Position numbers and translations under genes: made by a program | Assembly (NCBI GenBank): GCA_964624465.1 | Contig: CAZUZD010000106.1 | Coordinates: forward strand, 1-17,759 | DNA from: CAZUZD01 sp964624465 | GTDB taxonomy: Bacteria > Planctomycetota > Planctomycetia > Isosphaerales > Isosphaeraceae | Length of the DNA: 17,759 nt | Direction of reading: 5' to 3' | Part shown: positions 1 through 6,896 of the stretch, piece by piece | How positions within the stretch are numbered: the first letter of the stretch is position 1 | Layout: every line of letters starts with the position of its first letter | The notes under the pieces: generated by a model | Told to the model about the DNA's origin: nothing | What the model saw: only the letters and a program-made list of their open reading frames with translations | Database searches by the model: none

Positions 1-1107
1 CAGGGCGATGACGGCCGCCGCGGCGCCGCGGCCCAGCAGCCAGTGCGCCCGGAGTCGGGGGGCCTCGGAGCCCGGCACCGGCCCGGGGGGCGGGCCGGCG
101 GGGTGGGAGGCCAGCTCGACGCGGGTGGTGACGCCGGTACCCGGGGCGCCGCCGGGGGCCTGAAGGGTGGGCAGGTGGGGCTGGGTGGCCGTGCTGGCCA
201 GCACCTGCTCGCGGACCCGGGCCAGGTCGCGCAGCATCTCGGCGGCCGACTGGTAGCGGTCGGCGGGCTCCTTGGCCAGCAGCCGCATCACCAGCGCCAC
301 CAGCCCGGCGGGCAGGTCGGGGCGATGCACGGCCAGGCTCACCGGCTTCTCGCGGATGTGCTTCAGCGCCAGGGCCACGGGGGTCTCGGCCTGGAACGGC
401 GGCACGCCGGCGAGCATGTGGTAGAAGGTCACGCCCAGCGAGTACAGGTCGCTGCGGTGGTCGAGGTCGAACCCCTGCACCTGCTCGGGGCTCATGTACA
501 TGGGCGTGCCGAGGGTCATGCCCGACTGCGTCAGGTTCAGCCGCTGCTCCTCGGGCAGGCGGCAGAGGCCGAAGTCGGCGACCTTGACCTGGCCCTTGCG
601 GGTCAGCAGCAGGTTGTCGGGCTTGATGTCGCGATGCACCAGCCCGGCCTCGCCGGCGGCGCCCACGGCCTGGCCGGTCTGGCGCATGATCGACAGCGCC
701 AGCGGCAGCTCGGGCACCCCCTTGCGGGCGAGGTACTCGCGGAGGCTGGTGCCCTCGACGAACTCCATGGCGATGAACTTCAGGCCATCGACACCGCCGA
801 GGGTGTAGATGTGCACGATGTTCGGGTGATTGATCCGGGCCGCGGCCCAGGCCTCCGACTCGAACCGGGCCATGTACGCCGGGTTGTCGAGCAGCTCGGC
901 CCGCAGCACCTTGAGCGCCACCGGGCGGTCGAGGCTGAGCTGCCGGGCGCGATAGACCTCGCCCATGCCGCCGTGGCCCAGCAGGCGTTCGACCTGGAAA
1001 TCGGCCAGGATCCGGCCCGTGAGGTCCCGATCGGCCGCGGACGGCCGGGGCTCGGGGCTCGGGGGCGATCCGGGCTCGGAGGCTGGGGGCATGGGCGGTC
1101 GTGCCAT
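1..1107 (-). CDS. Hanks-type serine/threonine protein kinase, C-terminus cut by window edge
   Basis: Transfers phosphate from ATP to Ser/Thr of target proteins, as in the PknB/PrkC family. The 369 visible residues start at ATG 1107. Seen directly: a short Pro-rich lead, the glycine loop GHGGMGEVYRA (residues 44-54), the ATP-anchoring lysine in VALK (K66), catalytic HRDIKPDN (158-165), DFG (178-180) with an upstream KVA, and a GTPMYMSPEQ activation-segment end (about 200-209). After the catalytic domain (ends about residue 300) comes a Pro/Gly-rich linker. At the window edge a run of Ala/Val/Leu after a Trp-Leu-Leu-Gly looks like the start of a transmembrane helix, so the protein is probably membrane-anchored with a missing outer part. 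It diverges from the secreted-protein gene at 1314. The substrate is unknown. All catalytic motifs are intact, so it should be active. Confidence 0.95.
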   Translation of the reverse strand, partial: MARPPMPPASEPGSPPSPEPRPSAADRDLTGRILADFQVERLLGHGGMGEVYRARQLSLDRPVALKVLRAELLDNPAYMARFESEAWAAARINHPNIVHIYTLGGVDGLKFIAMEFVEGTSLREYLARKGVPELPLALSIMRQTGQAVGAAGEAGLVHRDIKPDNLLLTRKGQVKVADFGLCRLPEEQRLNLTQSGMTLGTPMYMSPEQVQGFDLDHRSDLYSLGVTFYHMLAGVPPFQAETPVALALKHIREKPVSLAVHRPDLPAGLVALVMRLLAKEPADRYQSAAEMLRDLARVREQVLASTATQPHLPTLQAPGGAPGTGVTTRVELASHPAGPPPGPVPGSEAPRLRAHWLLGRGAAAAVIAL

Positions 1108-1163
1108 CGCGTCGCGGCCGCGTTCGGGCCGACCGGCGGCCGTTTGCGTCGCGGTTCTCGACC

Positions 1164-1191
1164 AGTCTACGCTGTGCCTCACGGGCGGCAA
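1164..1191 (-). promoter_or_regulatory. Candidate promoter of the Ser/Thr kinase gene
   Basis: Read on the minus strand, TTGCCG (1191-1186) is followed after 16 bases by TAGACT (1169-1164). Each hexamer matches the sigma-70 consensus at four of six positions. It would start transcription near 1157, about 50 bases before the kinase ATG. This is pattern reading only. Confidence 0.3.
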
Positions 1192-1207
1192 AGTGCAAAG
1201 GCGGCGG

Positions 1208-1236
1208 CTGCCGTGGGAGCCCGCCGATGCTACAAT
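1208..1236 (+). promoter_or_regulatory. Candidate extended -10 promoter of the secreted-protein gene
   Basis: TACAAT at 1231-1236 is preceded by TGC (1228-1230), giving an extended -10 form. A weak -35 (CTGCCG, 1208-1213) lies 17 bases upstream. The predicted transcript would have a leader of about 70 bases before ATG 1314. The same TACAAT hexamer precedes two other genes in the window at similar distances. Confidence 0.5.
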
Positions 1237-1313
1237 GCCCTGCATTGGGATCCGCGCCGGACGCCCCGCCGGGCGACCGCCGCCACCCCCGGCCGCCGGG
1301 CCGAGCGAGGGAC

Positions 1314-2081
1314 ATGGCGATGACGACGATCTTCGGCCGGCTCGCGACCCTGGGCGCGGGTCTGCTCGCTCTCGGGCTCCTCCCCGGACCGCAACCGGCC
1401 CCGGCGCAGGACCCCGCCGGCGACCCCCGCAGCGGCCTGCACCAGATCCAGATCCCGCCGCAGGGCGACTGGGCCCGCGTGATCACCGTCACCGCCAAGT
1501 GGCTGGTGCTCCAGGACGAGCAGGGCCGGCAGTACCCGGTGAGCATCGACGCCATCGGCCAGTTCGCCATGCGCTGGCCCACCAGCCTGGACCGCATCCC
1601 CGCCGACGCCCTGATCGAGGTCACCGGCCGGAACCTCGGCAACCAGCGGGTCCAGGCCGATCACCTGGACGTGTACCTCGGCCCGGCGCGGAACCTGGTG
1701 GTGCCGACGGCGCAGTACATCATTGGCCTGGGCCGGGTGGTCACCCCGTTCGACTTCGAGCGGCTGAACACCTTCGGCATCAACCTCCAGTACATCCTGC
1801 AACCGGGCGAGGACCGGATCCCGCCGCGGTTCCACGTGGTGGCCCCGCCGGCGCAGCTCGACCCGCTGCTGCTGAACATCGGCGGCAACAACGTGATCAC
1901 TGTCGTGCCCGGCGGCGAGGGCATGACCATGACCCAGGTCACCGCCGGCGCCCTCAGCCTGGTCCGGCCCGGCGACCTGGCCTTCTGCGTGGCCAACCTG
2001 CCGCAGAGCACCGCCCGCACCCTGGTGCTCGACCAGCTCGTCATCTACAAGCCGGTGCCGATCGACCAGCTCGATCGCTGA
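1314..2081 (+). CDS. Secreted protein of unknown function
   Basis: A 255-residue protein. I chose ATG 1314 (a second ATG at 1320 is equally possible) because it opens a classical signal peptide: MAM start, hydrophobic core at about residues 8-24, and an Ala-Pro-Ala cleavage site near 29-31 followed by Gln-Asp. A purine-rich GCGAGG lies just upstream. Reading further upstream in the same frame gives an Arg/Pro-rich sequence that would bury the signal peptide. The mature part reads as beta-rich, with many alternating Val/Ile strands, and contains one cysteine. I recognise no catalytic motif or named family. The segment at about 55-125 (a strand-rich stretch on Val-Thr-Ala-Lys-Trp-Leu-Val-Leu followed by ...Ile-Glu-Val-Thr-Gly-Arg) resembles small beta-barrel modules, but that is only an impression. 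It ends 7 bases from the stop of the convergent gene. Confidence 0.8.
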   Translation: MAMTTIFGRLATLGAGLLALGLLPGPQPAPAQDPAGDPRSGLHQIQIPPQGDWARVITVTAKWLVLQDEQGRQYPVSIDAIGQFAMRWPTSLDRIPADALIEVTGRNLGNQRVQADHLDVYLGPARNLVVPTAQYIIGLGRVVTPFDFERLNTFGINLQYILQPGEDRIPPRFHVVAPPAQLDPLLLNIGGNNVITVVPGGEGMTMTQVTAGALSLVRPGDLAFCVANLPQSTARTLVLDQLVIYKPVPIDQLDR

Positions 2082-2088
2082 GCGAGAC

Positions 2089-3744
2089 TCAGGGGGCGTC
2101 GGCCTTCGGCTCGCGGCGCTCGTTGGTGGCGGCCGGCTTGACCACGGCGGCGGTGGCCGGCTCGTCCTCGGGCTCGAGCGGGCCGCCGCGGTCGCGGTAC
2201 AGCGGCAGGTAGCGGTAGTAGACCTCCAGGGTCAAGAGCGACAGCGAGGTCGTGAACAGCCGGCCGGCCTTGGCGCCCCAGAGGTCGTCCTGCGGCCAGG
2301 TCGGGTCCCAGCTGCCGCGATCGCACCCGGCGCCGCCGACCTGCATGCCGACCAGGCCGTCGCGCACCCGGGCGTTCCACTGCTCCCAGCTCTTGGCCCC
2401 CATGTTGTGCAGGAGCTGGGTGGCGTAGTACCAGTAGTAGATGTTGCGGTCCTTGGACTCCTCCAGGTGGGCCGCCACGATCTGCACCCCGCGCTGCAGG
2501 GCGAGCTGCTCGCGGGGCCAGCCCAGCAGCTGGCGGCAGACCAGAGCCTCGGCGGTCATCGACATGCTGGGGGCCCAGCCCGGCATGTAGCCGTAGGTGC
2601 TGCGGGTCTTGTCGTTACTGACCGACTCCAGGTACCGCGACGCCAGCCGGACCGTGCGCCTGGGCACCGGCACGCCGGCCAGGTCGGCGCTGCGGAGGGC
2701 GAAGACCATCCAGCCCTGCACGCTGGTGTCGCCGGGGGTCATGGGCGCGTACCGCCAACCGCCGGCGAAGTGCTGCGACCGGGCGATGAACGCCACGGCG
2801 CGCTGCAAGGGGGCCCGCAGCCGCTTGTCGTGCGTGAGCGCGAACGCCTCGCCCAGCGCCATGGTGGCGATGGCGTGGCTGTAGAGCGCCGAGTGGTTCG
2901 TGCCGCCGGTGAACAGCGCGCCGTCGGGCGATTGCGCCGCGACCAGCCACCGCAGGCCGTTGCCGATCGTCGCCTGGTAGCGGCCGGGCTCCAGGTGCGA
3001 GTGGCCGGCCCCCAGCAGGGGCAGCAGCGCCAGGCCGGTGGCGGCGGTGTCCGACTCCATGGCGGTGCGCTCGGGGCAGCCGGGGGTGGTGCAGGCGTCG
3101 CGGGTGTCGAGGCTCCAGCCGCCGTCGCCGCGCTGGTGGCGGGCGATCCAGTCGAGCCCGCGCTCCACGGCCGCCTCGCTCTCGACCGTGCCCCCCTCGC
3201 GGCGCACGAGCCTGGCCTTCATCGGGCCCCGGCGGCCGGTGAACGGCACCGAGGACTCGCCCGGCTTCAGCCCGGCCGCCTCGCGATTGGACCCGGCCAG
3301 GCCCGACCGGCCGGCGGCGCCCGAGAGCTCGGCGGCGGGCGCATCGGGGGTCAGGTCGAAGTCGCTGCCGAAGGCGACGTCCGGCCCGAAGTCGGGCGTG
3401 TTCAGCACCGACGGGTCCACCTGGCCGGCCACCGCCGGCAGCGAGGGCGGGTCGAGCGAATCGAGCCGGGTGAACGGGTCGCCCGAGCGGTCGCCGGGCT
3501 CCAGGGTCGTCACGTCGTCGCGGAGCTGGCCCAGGATCGCCGTGGGCTCGGCCGCATCCTCGCCGGCGTAGCGGACGATCAGCGCCAGGGCCACCAGGAT
3601 CAGGACGTGAACGACCAGGCTGGTCACCCACGGCCCGCTCCGCTTGAGCCAGCCACCGGCGTAGCGGCGGGCGCGCCGACGCTGCCAGCGCGCCCGGGTC
3701 AGGGCGGTGTGCAGGCGGGGCCGGCGGGGGTGCTCTGGCGGCAT
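2089..3744 (-). CDS. Membrane-anchored alpha/alpha-toroid protein (prenyltransferase/squalene-oxidase repeats)
   Basis: A 551-residue protein. Residues 1-36 are strongly basic, 37-59 form one hydrophobic helix (signal anchor), and 60-180 are a Pro/Asp/Ser-rich linker. From about 185 to 525 it shows repeated helix pairs with QW-like motifs: RGDGGWS (205-211), QSPDGALFT (271-279), FAGGWRY (326-332) and GSWDPTWP (487-494). This is the fold of squalene-hopene cyclases and related toroids. The DxDD acid motif used by those cyclases for protonation is absent, so terpene cyclisation is unlikely. Toroid proteins of this kind are common in planctomycetes, and their role is unknown to me; scaffolding or polymer binding outside the membrane is an inference. 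ATG 3744 is preceded by GGAG at a good distance. It appears to be transcribed alone. Confidence 0.85.
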   Translation of the reverse strand: MPPEHPRRPRLHTALTRARWQRRRARRYAGGWLKRSGPWVTSLVVHVLILVALALIVRYAGEDAAEPTAILGQLRDDVTTLEPGDRSGDPFTRLDSLDPPSLPAVAGQVDPSVLNTPDFGPDVAFGSDFDLTPDAPAAELSGAAGRSGLAGSNREAAGLKPGESSVPFTGRRGPMKARLVRREGGTVESEAAVERGLDWIARHQRGDGGWSLDTRDACTTPGCPERTAMESDTAATGLALLPLLGAGHSHLEPGRYQATIGNGLRWLVAAQSPDGALFTGGTNHSALYSHAIATMALGEAFALTHDKRLRAPLQRAVAFIARSQHFAGGWRYAPMTPGDTSVQGWMVFALRSADLAGVPVPRRTVRLASRYLESVSNDKTRSTYGYMPGWAPSMSMTAEALVCRQLLGWPREQLALQRGVQIVAAHLEESKDRNIYYWYYATQLLHNMGAKSWEQWNARVRDGLVGMQVGGAGCDRGSWDPTWPQDDLWGAKAGRLFTTSLSLLTLEVYYRYLPLYRDRGGPLEPEDEPATAAVVKPAATNERREPKADAP

Positions 3745-3838
3745 CGGGGCGCTCCGGCTCGGGGCCGACCACCGGGGCCCGGGTCCGGACCGCCAGCGAC
3801 TGCCTTCCCACGGACGATCCCCGCGGGTCGGCTATTCG

Positions 3839-3844
3839 ATTGTA
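3839..3844 (-). promoter_or_regulatory. Candidate -10 box (TACAAT) of the toroid-protein gene
   Basis: Minus strand GC-TACAAT (3846-3839) lies about 95 bases before ATG 3744 in otherwise GC-rich sequence. No convincing -35 is visible at 16-18 bases upstream. It is identical to the hexamers before the secreted-protein gene and mrp. Confidence 0.4.
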
Positions 3845-3871
3845 GCGACCCGGCACGGCCGGGGAGCCCGC

Positions 3872-4102
3872 TCAGGCCCCGGGGACCAGCGAATAGGTGC
3901 CGGCCATCTCGCGCTTCAGCTTGCCGAGCTTCACCAGCTCCTCCCAGATGCCGGTCGGGTGCCCGCTGGGCGGGGTGATGCCGGCGATCCCCGAGCGCTG
4001 ACCACCGGGCTTGCCCAGCCGCGACTCGTCGTCGAGCCGGGCCAGCTTGAGCCGCTTCTTGAACGCCTTGAGCGCCACCTTCAGTTCCTCGTCGGTCGCC
4101 AT
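3872..4102 (-). CDS. Small conserved basic protein (planctomycete type), function unknown
   Basis: A 76-residue protein starting at ATG 4102, which has a good GGGGAGGG ribosome site just upstream. A longer in-frame start at 4174 adds only Pro/Gly/Arg sequence and overlaps the candidate promoter, so I reject it. The N-terminal half is a charged amphipathic helix (MATDEELKVALKAFKKRLKL) followed by ARLDDESRLG. The C-terminal half has GITPPSGHPTGIWEELVKLGKLKREMAGTY, again likely helical. I have a memory of similar short 'KALKAFRKRLKLTRLDDES' proteins in planctomycete genomes, which supports it being real. No enzymatic motif is visible. It has no signal peptide and is probably cytoplasmic. It lies divergent to the PLP enzyme gene. 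Confidence 0.8.
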   Translation of the reverse strand: MATDEELKVALKAFKKRLKLARLDDESRLGKPGGQRSGIAGITPPSGHPTGIWEELVKLGKLKREMAGTYSLVPGA

Positions 4103-4172
4103 CGCGGCCCTCCCCGGACGGGTCCCGAGGCGCCCCGGCACCGGACCGGGGTCGGCACCCGACCCGGGGCTC

Positions 4173-4202
4173 ACGATAGGCCGACCGGGGGGGAAAGTCC
4201 AA
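4173..4202 (-). promoter_or_regulatory. Candidate promoter of the 76-residue protein gene
   Basis: Minus strand TTGGAC (4202-4197), 18 bases, then TATCGT (4178-4173). The -10 matches the consensus at four of six positions, preceded by GCC. It would give a leader of about 65 bases before ATG 4102. Confidence 0.35.
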
Positions 4203-4226
4203 TACCCGCCGGCCCCGGCGGGCCGC

Positions 4227-4232
4227 TATCAT
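4227..4232 (+). promoter_or_regulatory. Candidate -10 box (TATCAT) of the PLP enzyme gene
   Basis: GC-TATCAT at 4225-4232 matches the -10 consensus at five of six positions and lies about 50 bases before ATG 4284. No clear -35 is seen. Together with the minus-strand candidate at 4173-4202 it makes this a divergent promoter region. Confidence 0.4.
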
Positions 4233-4283
4233 GGCCGCGACGATCGCCCGACCGACCGACCCGGCCCCGACGAGGCTCCGGCC

Positions 4284-5465
4284 ATGCCCGACCCCGCGCC
4301 CCTGCGCCCCGAGACGACCTGCGCCCGCCCGCCCGAGCCGCCGCCGTCGGTCAGCCAGCCGCTGGTGCCCCCGCTGAGCCTGAGCGTCGTCTGGACCCTG
4401 GCGAGCCTCGACCAGGTCGACGACATCTACGAGGGCCGGGCCCCCGGCTACATCTACGCCCGCGACGGCCACCCCAACGCCACCCAGCTCGCCGCCAAGG
4501 TCGCCGACCTGGAGGGGGCCGAGGCCGCCCTGGTCTGCGCCTCGGGCATGGGCGCCGAGGCCGCCGCGCTGCTGACCCTGCTCGACGGCGGCGGCCACGT
4601 CGCCCTGGCCGACGGCGTCTACGGCAAGACCGGCCGGCTCGTGCGCGAGCTGGCCCGCTTCGGCGTGACCAGCGACCGGTTCGACGCCAACGACCCGGCC
4701 AGCCTGCGGGCCGCGCTCACGCCGGCCACCCGGGTCGTCTTCGTCGAGACGCTCTCGAACCCGCTCGTGCGCCTGCCCGACCTGCCGGCGCTGGCCGAGA
4801 TCAGCCACGCGGCCGGGGCCCTGCTCGTGGTCGACCACACGTTCGCCCCCCTGCTCTGCCGGCCGCTGGCGCTGGGGGCCGACCTGATCACGCACTCGGG
4901 CACCAAGCTCATCGGCGGCCACAGCGACCTGACGCTCGGCCTGCTGGCTGGCCGCCGCGACCTGATCGAGCGTTCGGCGGCGGTCGCCTCGACGTTCGGC
5001 CTCAGCGGCAACCCGTTCGAGGCGTGGCTGGCGCTGCGGGGCCTGGCGACGCTGGCCCTGCGCTCGGCCCGCGCCTGCGCCACCGCGCTCGAGCTGGCCG
5101 GCCGGCTCGAAGCGCACCCGGCGGTCGCCGCCATGCACTACCCCGGCCTGGCCTCGCACCCCGACCACGCCCGCGCCGCCGCCCTGCTCCGGGGCGGCTT
5201 CGGCACGATCGCGACGATCGACCTGGGCGACCGCGACCGCGCCAATCGCTTCGTCCAGGCCGTGGCGCCGGCGATCCCGTTCGCCCCCAGCCTGGGCGAC
5301 GTGGCGACCACCCTGAGCCACCCGGCCACCACCAGCCACCGCGGCCAGACCCCCGAGCAGTGGGCCCGCCAGGGCATCACCCCCGGCCTGATCCGGCTGT
5401 CCGTCGGCCTCGAAGATCCCGCCGACCTCTGGGCCGCGCTGGCCGGCGCGCTCGACCGCTGCTGA
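4284..5465 (+). CDS. Cys/Met metabolism PLP-dependent enzyme (cystathionine gamma-synthase / gamma-lyase family)
   Basis: A 393-residue cytosolic enzyme, the usual length for this family, which does gamma-elimination or gamma-replacement on sulfur amino acid precursors (cystathionine, O-acyl-homoserine, methionine). Motifs seen: YIYAR (56-60, phosphate-binding Tyr/Arg from the neighbouring subunit), ASGMG (86-90), VYGKT (112-116, ring-stacking Tyr), ETLSNP (155-160), VDHTFAPL (183-190, Asp contacting the pyridine N), HSGTKLIGGHSD (204-215, Schiff-base Lys at 208), HPATTSH (346-352), and GLIRLSVGLED (368-378, Arg 371 for the substrate carboxylate). ATG 4284 follows a weak GAGG; the upstream in-frame extension is low-complexity. 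The exact reaction cannot be told from sequence, because the family members differ by few residues. No sulfur-pathway neighbours are present to help. Confidence 0.93.
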   Translation: MPDPAPLRPETTCARPPEPPPSVSQPLVPPLSLSVVWTLASLDQVDDIYEGRAPGYIYARDGHPNATQLAAKVADLEGAEAALVCASGMGAEAAALLTLLDGGGHVALADGVYGKTGRLVRELARFGVTSDRFDANDPASLRAALTPATRVVFVETLSNPLVRLPDLPALAEISHAAGALLVVDHTFAPLLCRPLALGADLITHSGTKLIGGHSDLTLGLLAGRRDLIERSAAVASTFGLSGNPFEAWLALRGLATLALRSARACATALELAGRLEAHPAVAAMHYPGLASHPDHARAAALLRGGFGTIATIDLGDRDRANRFVQAVAPAIPFAPSLGDVATTLSHPATTSHRGQTPEQWARQGITPGLIRLSVGLEDPADLWAALAGALDRC

Positions 5466-5575
5466 ACCCCGGGGGCGGTCCAGGCGGCCACCGGTCGACC
5501 TCCGGAGCCGCCCGCATTCCACACAAAGCGGAACCAGAGAACCCGAATGCGAAATCCTCGCCCCGGAGCCGGCAT

Positions 5576-5606
5576 TTGACCACCGTCCGTGGCTGATCTC
5601 TGATAT
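5576..5606 (+). promoter_or_regulatory. Candidate promoter of the PEP-CTERM gene
   Basis: TTGACC (5576-5581) is followed after 19 bases by TGATAT (5601-5606), inside an unusually AT-rich patch (about 5519-5610) of the 276-base gap. If used, the leader would be about 130 bases. The spacing is slightly long for sigma-70. A shifted -10 reading (TCTGAT, 17-base spacer) is possible. Confidence 0.35.
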
Positions 5607-5741
5607 ATCCTGGGATGCCTGGGGTCTGACAGGCGCTGGCGCGACCGACGCGAGGCGGCGTTCGATCTGATCGGGCCGATTCTCCCCAGTCGACCCGGCC
5701 GTCCTCCGCGCCCAGGCCACCCGGCGCCGGGGAGAAATCTC

Positions 5742-6836
5742 ATGGCCAGGATCACCGGGACAACGCGCGGTCGACTCGTGCTCGCCATCGGTCTCTGGGC
5801 CGGCCTCGCTGGCTCCGGCTCCGCGACCGCGGACTTCCTCGTCGACGCCTCCGCCCACGCACGGTCGGGAAGCTGGTGGTACGGCCCGACGGACACCGGC
5901 TCCGGCTCGAGCTGGTTCATCTCCGATCGCAGCGCGACGGCGGCCCAGATGAAGTGGACCGATGGCGCAAACACGGCGGATGCCGTGGTGGTGCCGGTCA
6001 GGAATCTGTCGGAGCCGAAGTTCCCCCAGGGCATCATCGGCACCCCCAACACCACGAAAACGCACATCTTCACGGGGTTCACCGGCGGGGCCGGTCCGGG
6101 TGCTGTGGGAAGCACGGCGACCACGTCAGGCTCCGGGGCCAGCTCGGTGACCTACGGGGTGGCGGTCAACGACTACGAGGCCAGCTGGAACGTGGTGGCG
6201 ACCGGCACCCTGGGCGCCGGCGCGGGGGCGTACTACGACGCCTATGCCGCCGGCAACGACCCCTGGCCGGTCTTCGCCGAGGACTTCGTGGGAGTCGCCA
6301 CCGGGACCTTCGACCTCTGGGTCCCGTTCGAGATCACCGGCGGCCAGTCGCTGGGCACGGGTCAGGACGGCCAGGTGCAGTTCGCCAGCGGCTTCGGGTT
6401 CGACGTGAGCTACACGACCTCGGAGGAGTCGCTCCGGCTCCTGGACGTCGCGGTCAGCGGCACCACCTCGCACGTGGCCCCGGACAGCCCGCTGAACTTC
6501 AGCATGTTCCGGATCAGCAGCGTGACGGCGGCCCCCGACACCTCCAACCCGCTGAGCAAGAGCCAGCTCGAGGCGCTGCTGAACGCCGACCTGCTGACCG
6601 ACCGCACCATCGACACCCCGATCACCCTGGGCCTGCGGGTCACCGGGCTCAAGATCCCGACGATCCTGCGGGACGACGGGTCGGTGGCCCAGATCAGCGC
6701 GGCCAGCCACGCCTTCGAGCGCCAGGCCCTCGTGCCCGAGCCCGCCACGCTCGTCACCGGCCTGATCGGACTCCTCGCCGCCGGCGGCTGGCACCACCGG
6801 CGGTCGCGGTCGCGGCCGGTGCCGGCCGGATCCTGA
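5742..6836 (+). CDS. PEP-CTERM sorting domain secreted protein
   Basis: A 364-residue exported protein. ATG 5742 has a strong GGGGAG site seven bases upstream. Residues 1-30 form a signal peptide (two Arg, hydrophobic core, cleavage after Ala-Thr-Ala). The mature part is rich in Gly, Ser, Thr, Asp and aromatic residues and reads as beta-sandwich. The C-terminus carries the complete sorting signal: VPEP (331-334), a short hydrophobic helix (about 337-349), then a basic HHRRSRSR tail. In this family the PEP motif is recognised by an exosortase, which cleaves and processes the protein for surface or extracellular-matrix delivery. No exosortase lies in the window, so it must be encoded elsewhere. 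The passenger domain is not one I recognise. It is transcribed alone and converges on the phosphatase gene. Confidence 0.9.
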   Translation: MARITGTTRGRLVLAIGLWAGLAGSGSATADFLVDASAHARSGSWWYGPTDTGSGSSWFISDRSATAAQMKWTDGANTADAVVVPVRNLSEPKFPQGIIGTPNTTKTHIFTGFTGGAGPGAVGSTATTSGSGASSVTYGVAVNDYEASWNVVATGTLGAGAGAYYDAYAAGNDPWPVFAEDFVGVATGTFDLWVPFEITGGQSLGTGQDGQVQFASGFGFDVSYTTSEESLRLLDVAVSGTTSHVAPDSPLNFSMFRISSVTAAPDTSNPLSKSQLEALLNADLLTDRTIDTPITLGLRVTGLKIPTILRDDGSVAQISAASHAFERQALVPEPATLVTGLIGLLAAGGWHHRRSRSRPVPAGS

Positions 6837-6839
6837 ACC

Positions 6840-6852
6840 GGCCTCGGAGGCC
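6840..6852. terminator. Palindrome between convergent genes, possible terminator
   Basis: GGCCTC-G-GAGGCC is a perfect 6-base-arm palindrome three bases after the PEP-CTERM stop. There is no T-run. It is symmetrical, so it could serve either strand. Confidence 0.35.
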
Positions 6853-6876
6853 ATTGGCCCCCCGGGCCGCCCCCGG

Positions 6877-6896
6877 CCCTCGCTTCAGCGCGAGGG
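6877..6896. terminator. Hairpin over the phosphatase stop codon, possible terminator
   Basis: CCCTCGC / GCGAGGG arms of seven bases with a six-base loop. On the minus strand the stem begins inside the last phosphatase codons and includes its stop (6885-6887). No T-run follows on either strand. Confidence 0.35.

Noticed and set aside
43..1323. A 426-codon plus-strand frame
   Set aside because: Antisense to the Ser/Thr kinase, which shows every catalytic motif on the minus strand.
4102..4174. Longer start (ATG 4174) for the 76-residue protein
   Set aside because: The added 24 residues are Pro/Gly/Arg filler. ATG 4102 has the better ribosome site and begins the helix that looks conserved.
3699..6065. 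A 788-codon minus-strand frame
   Set aside because: It runs across several real genes and promoters, and its composition is low-complexity. The PLP enzyme and the 76-residue protein explain the sequence.
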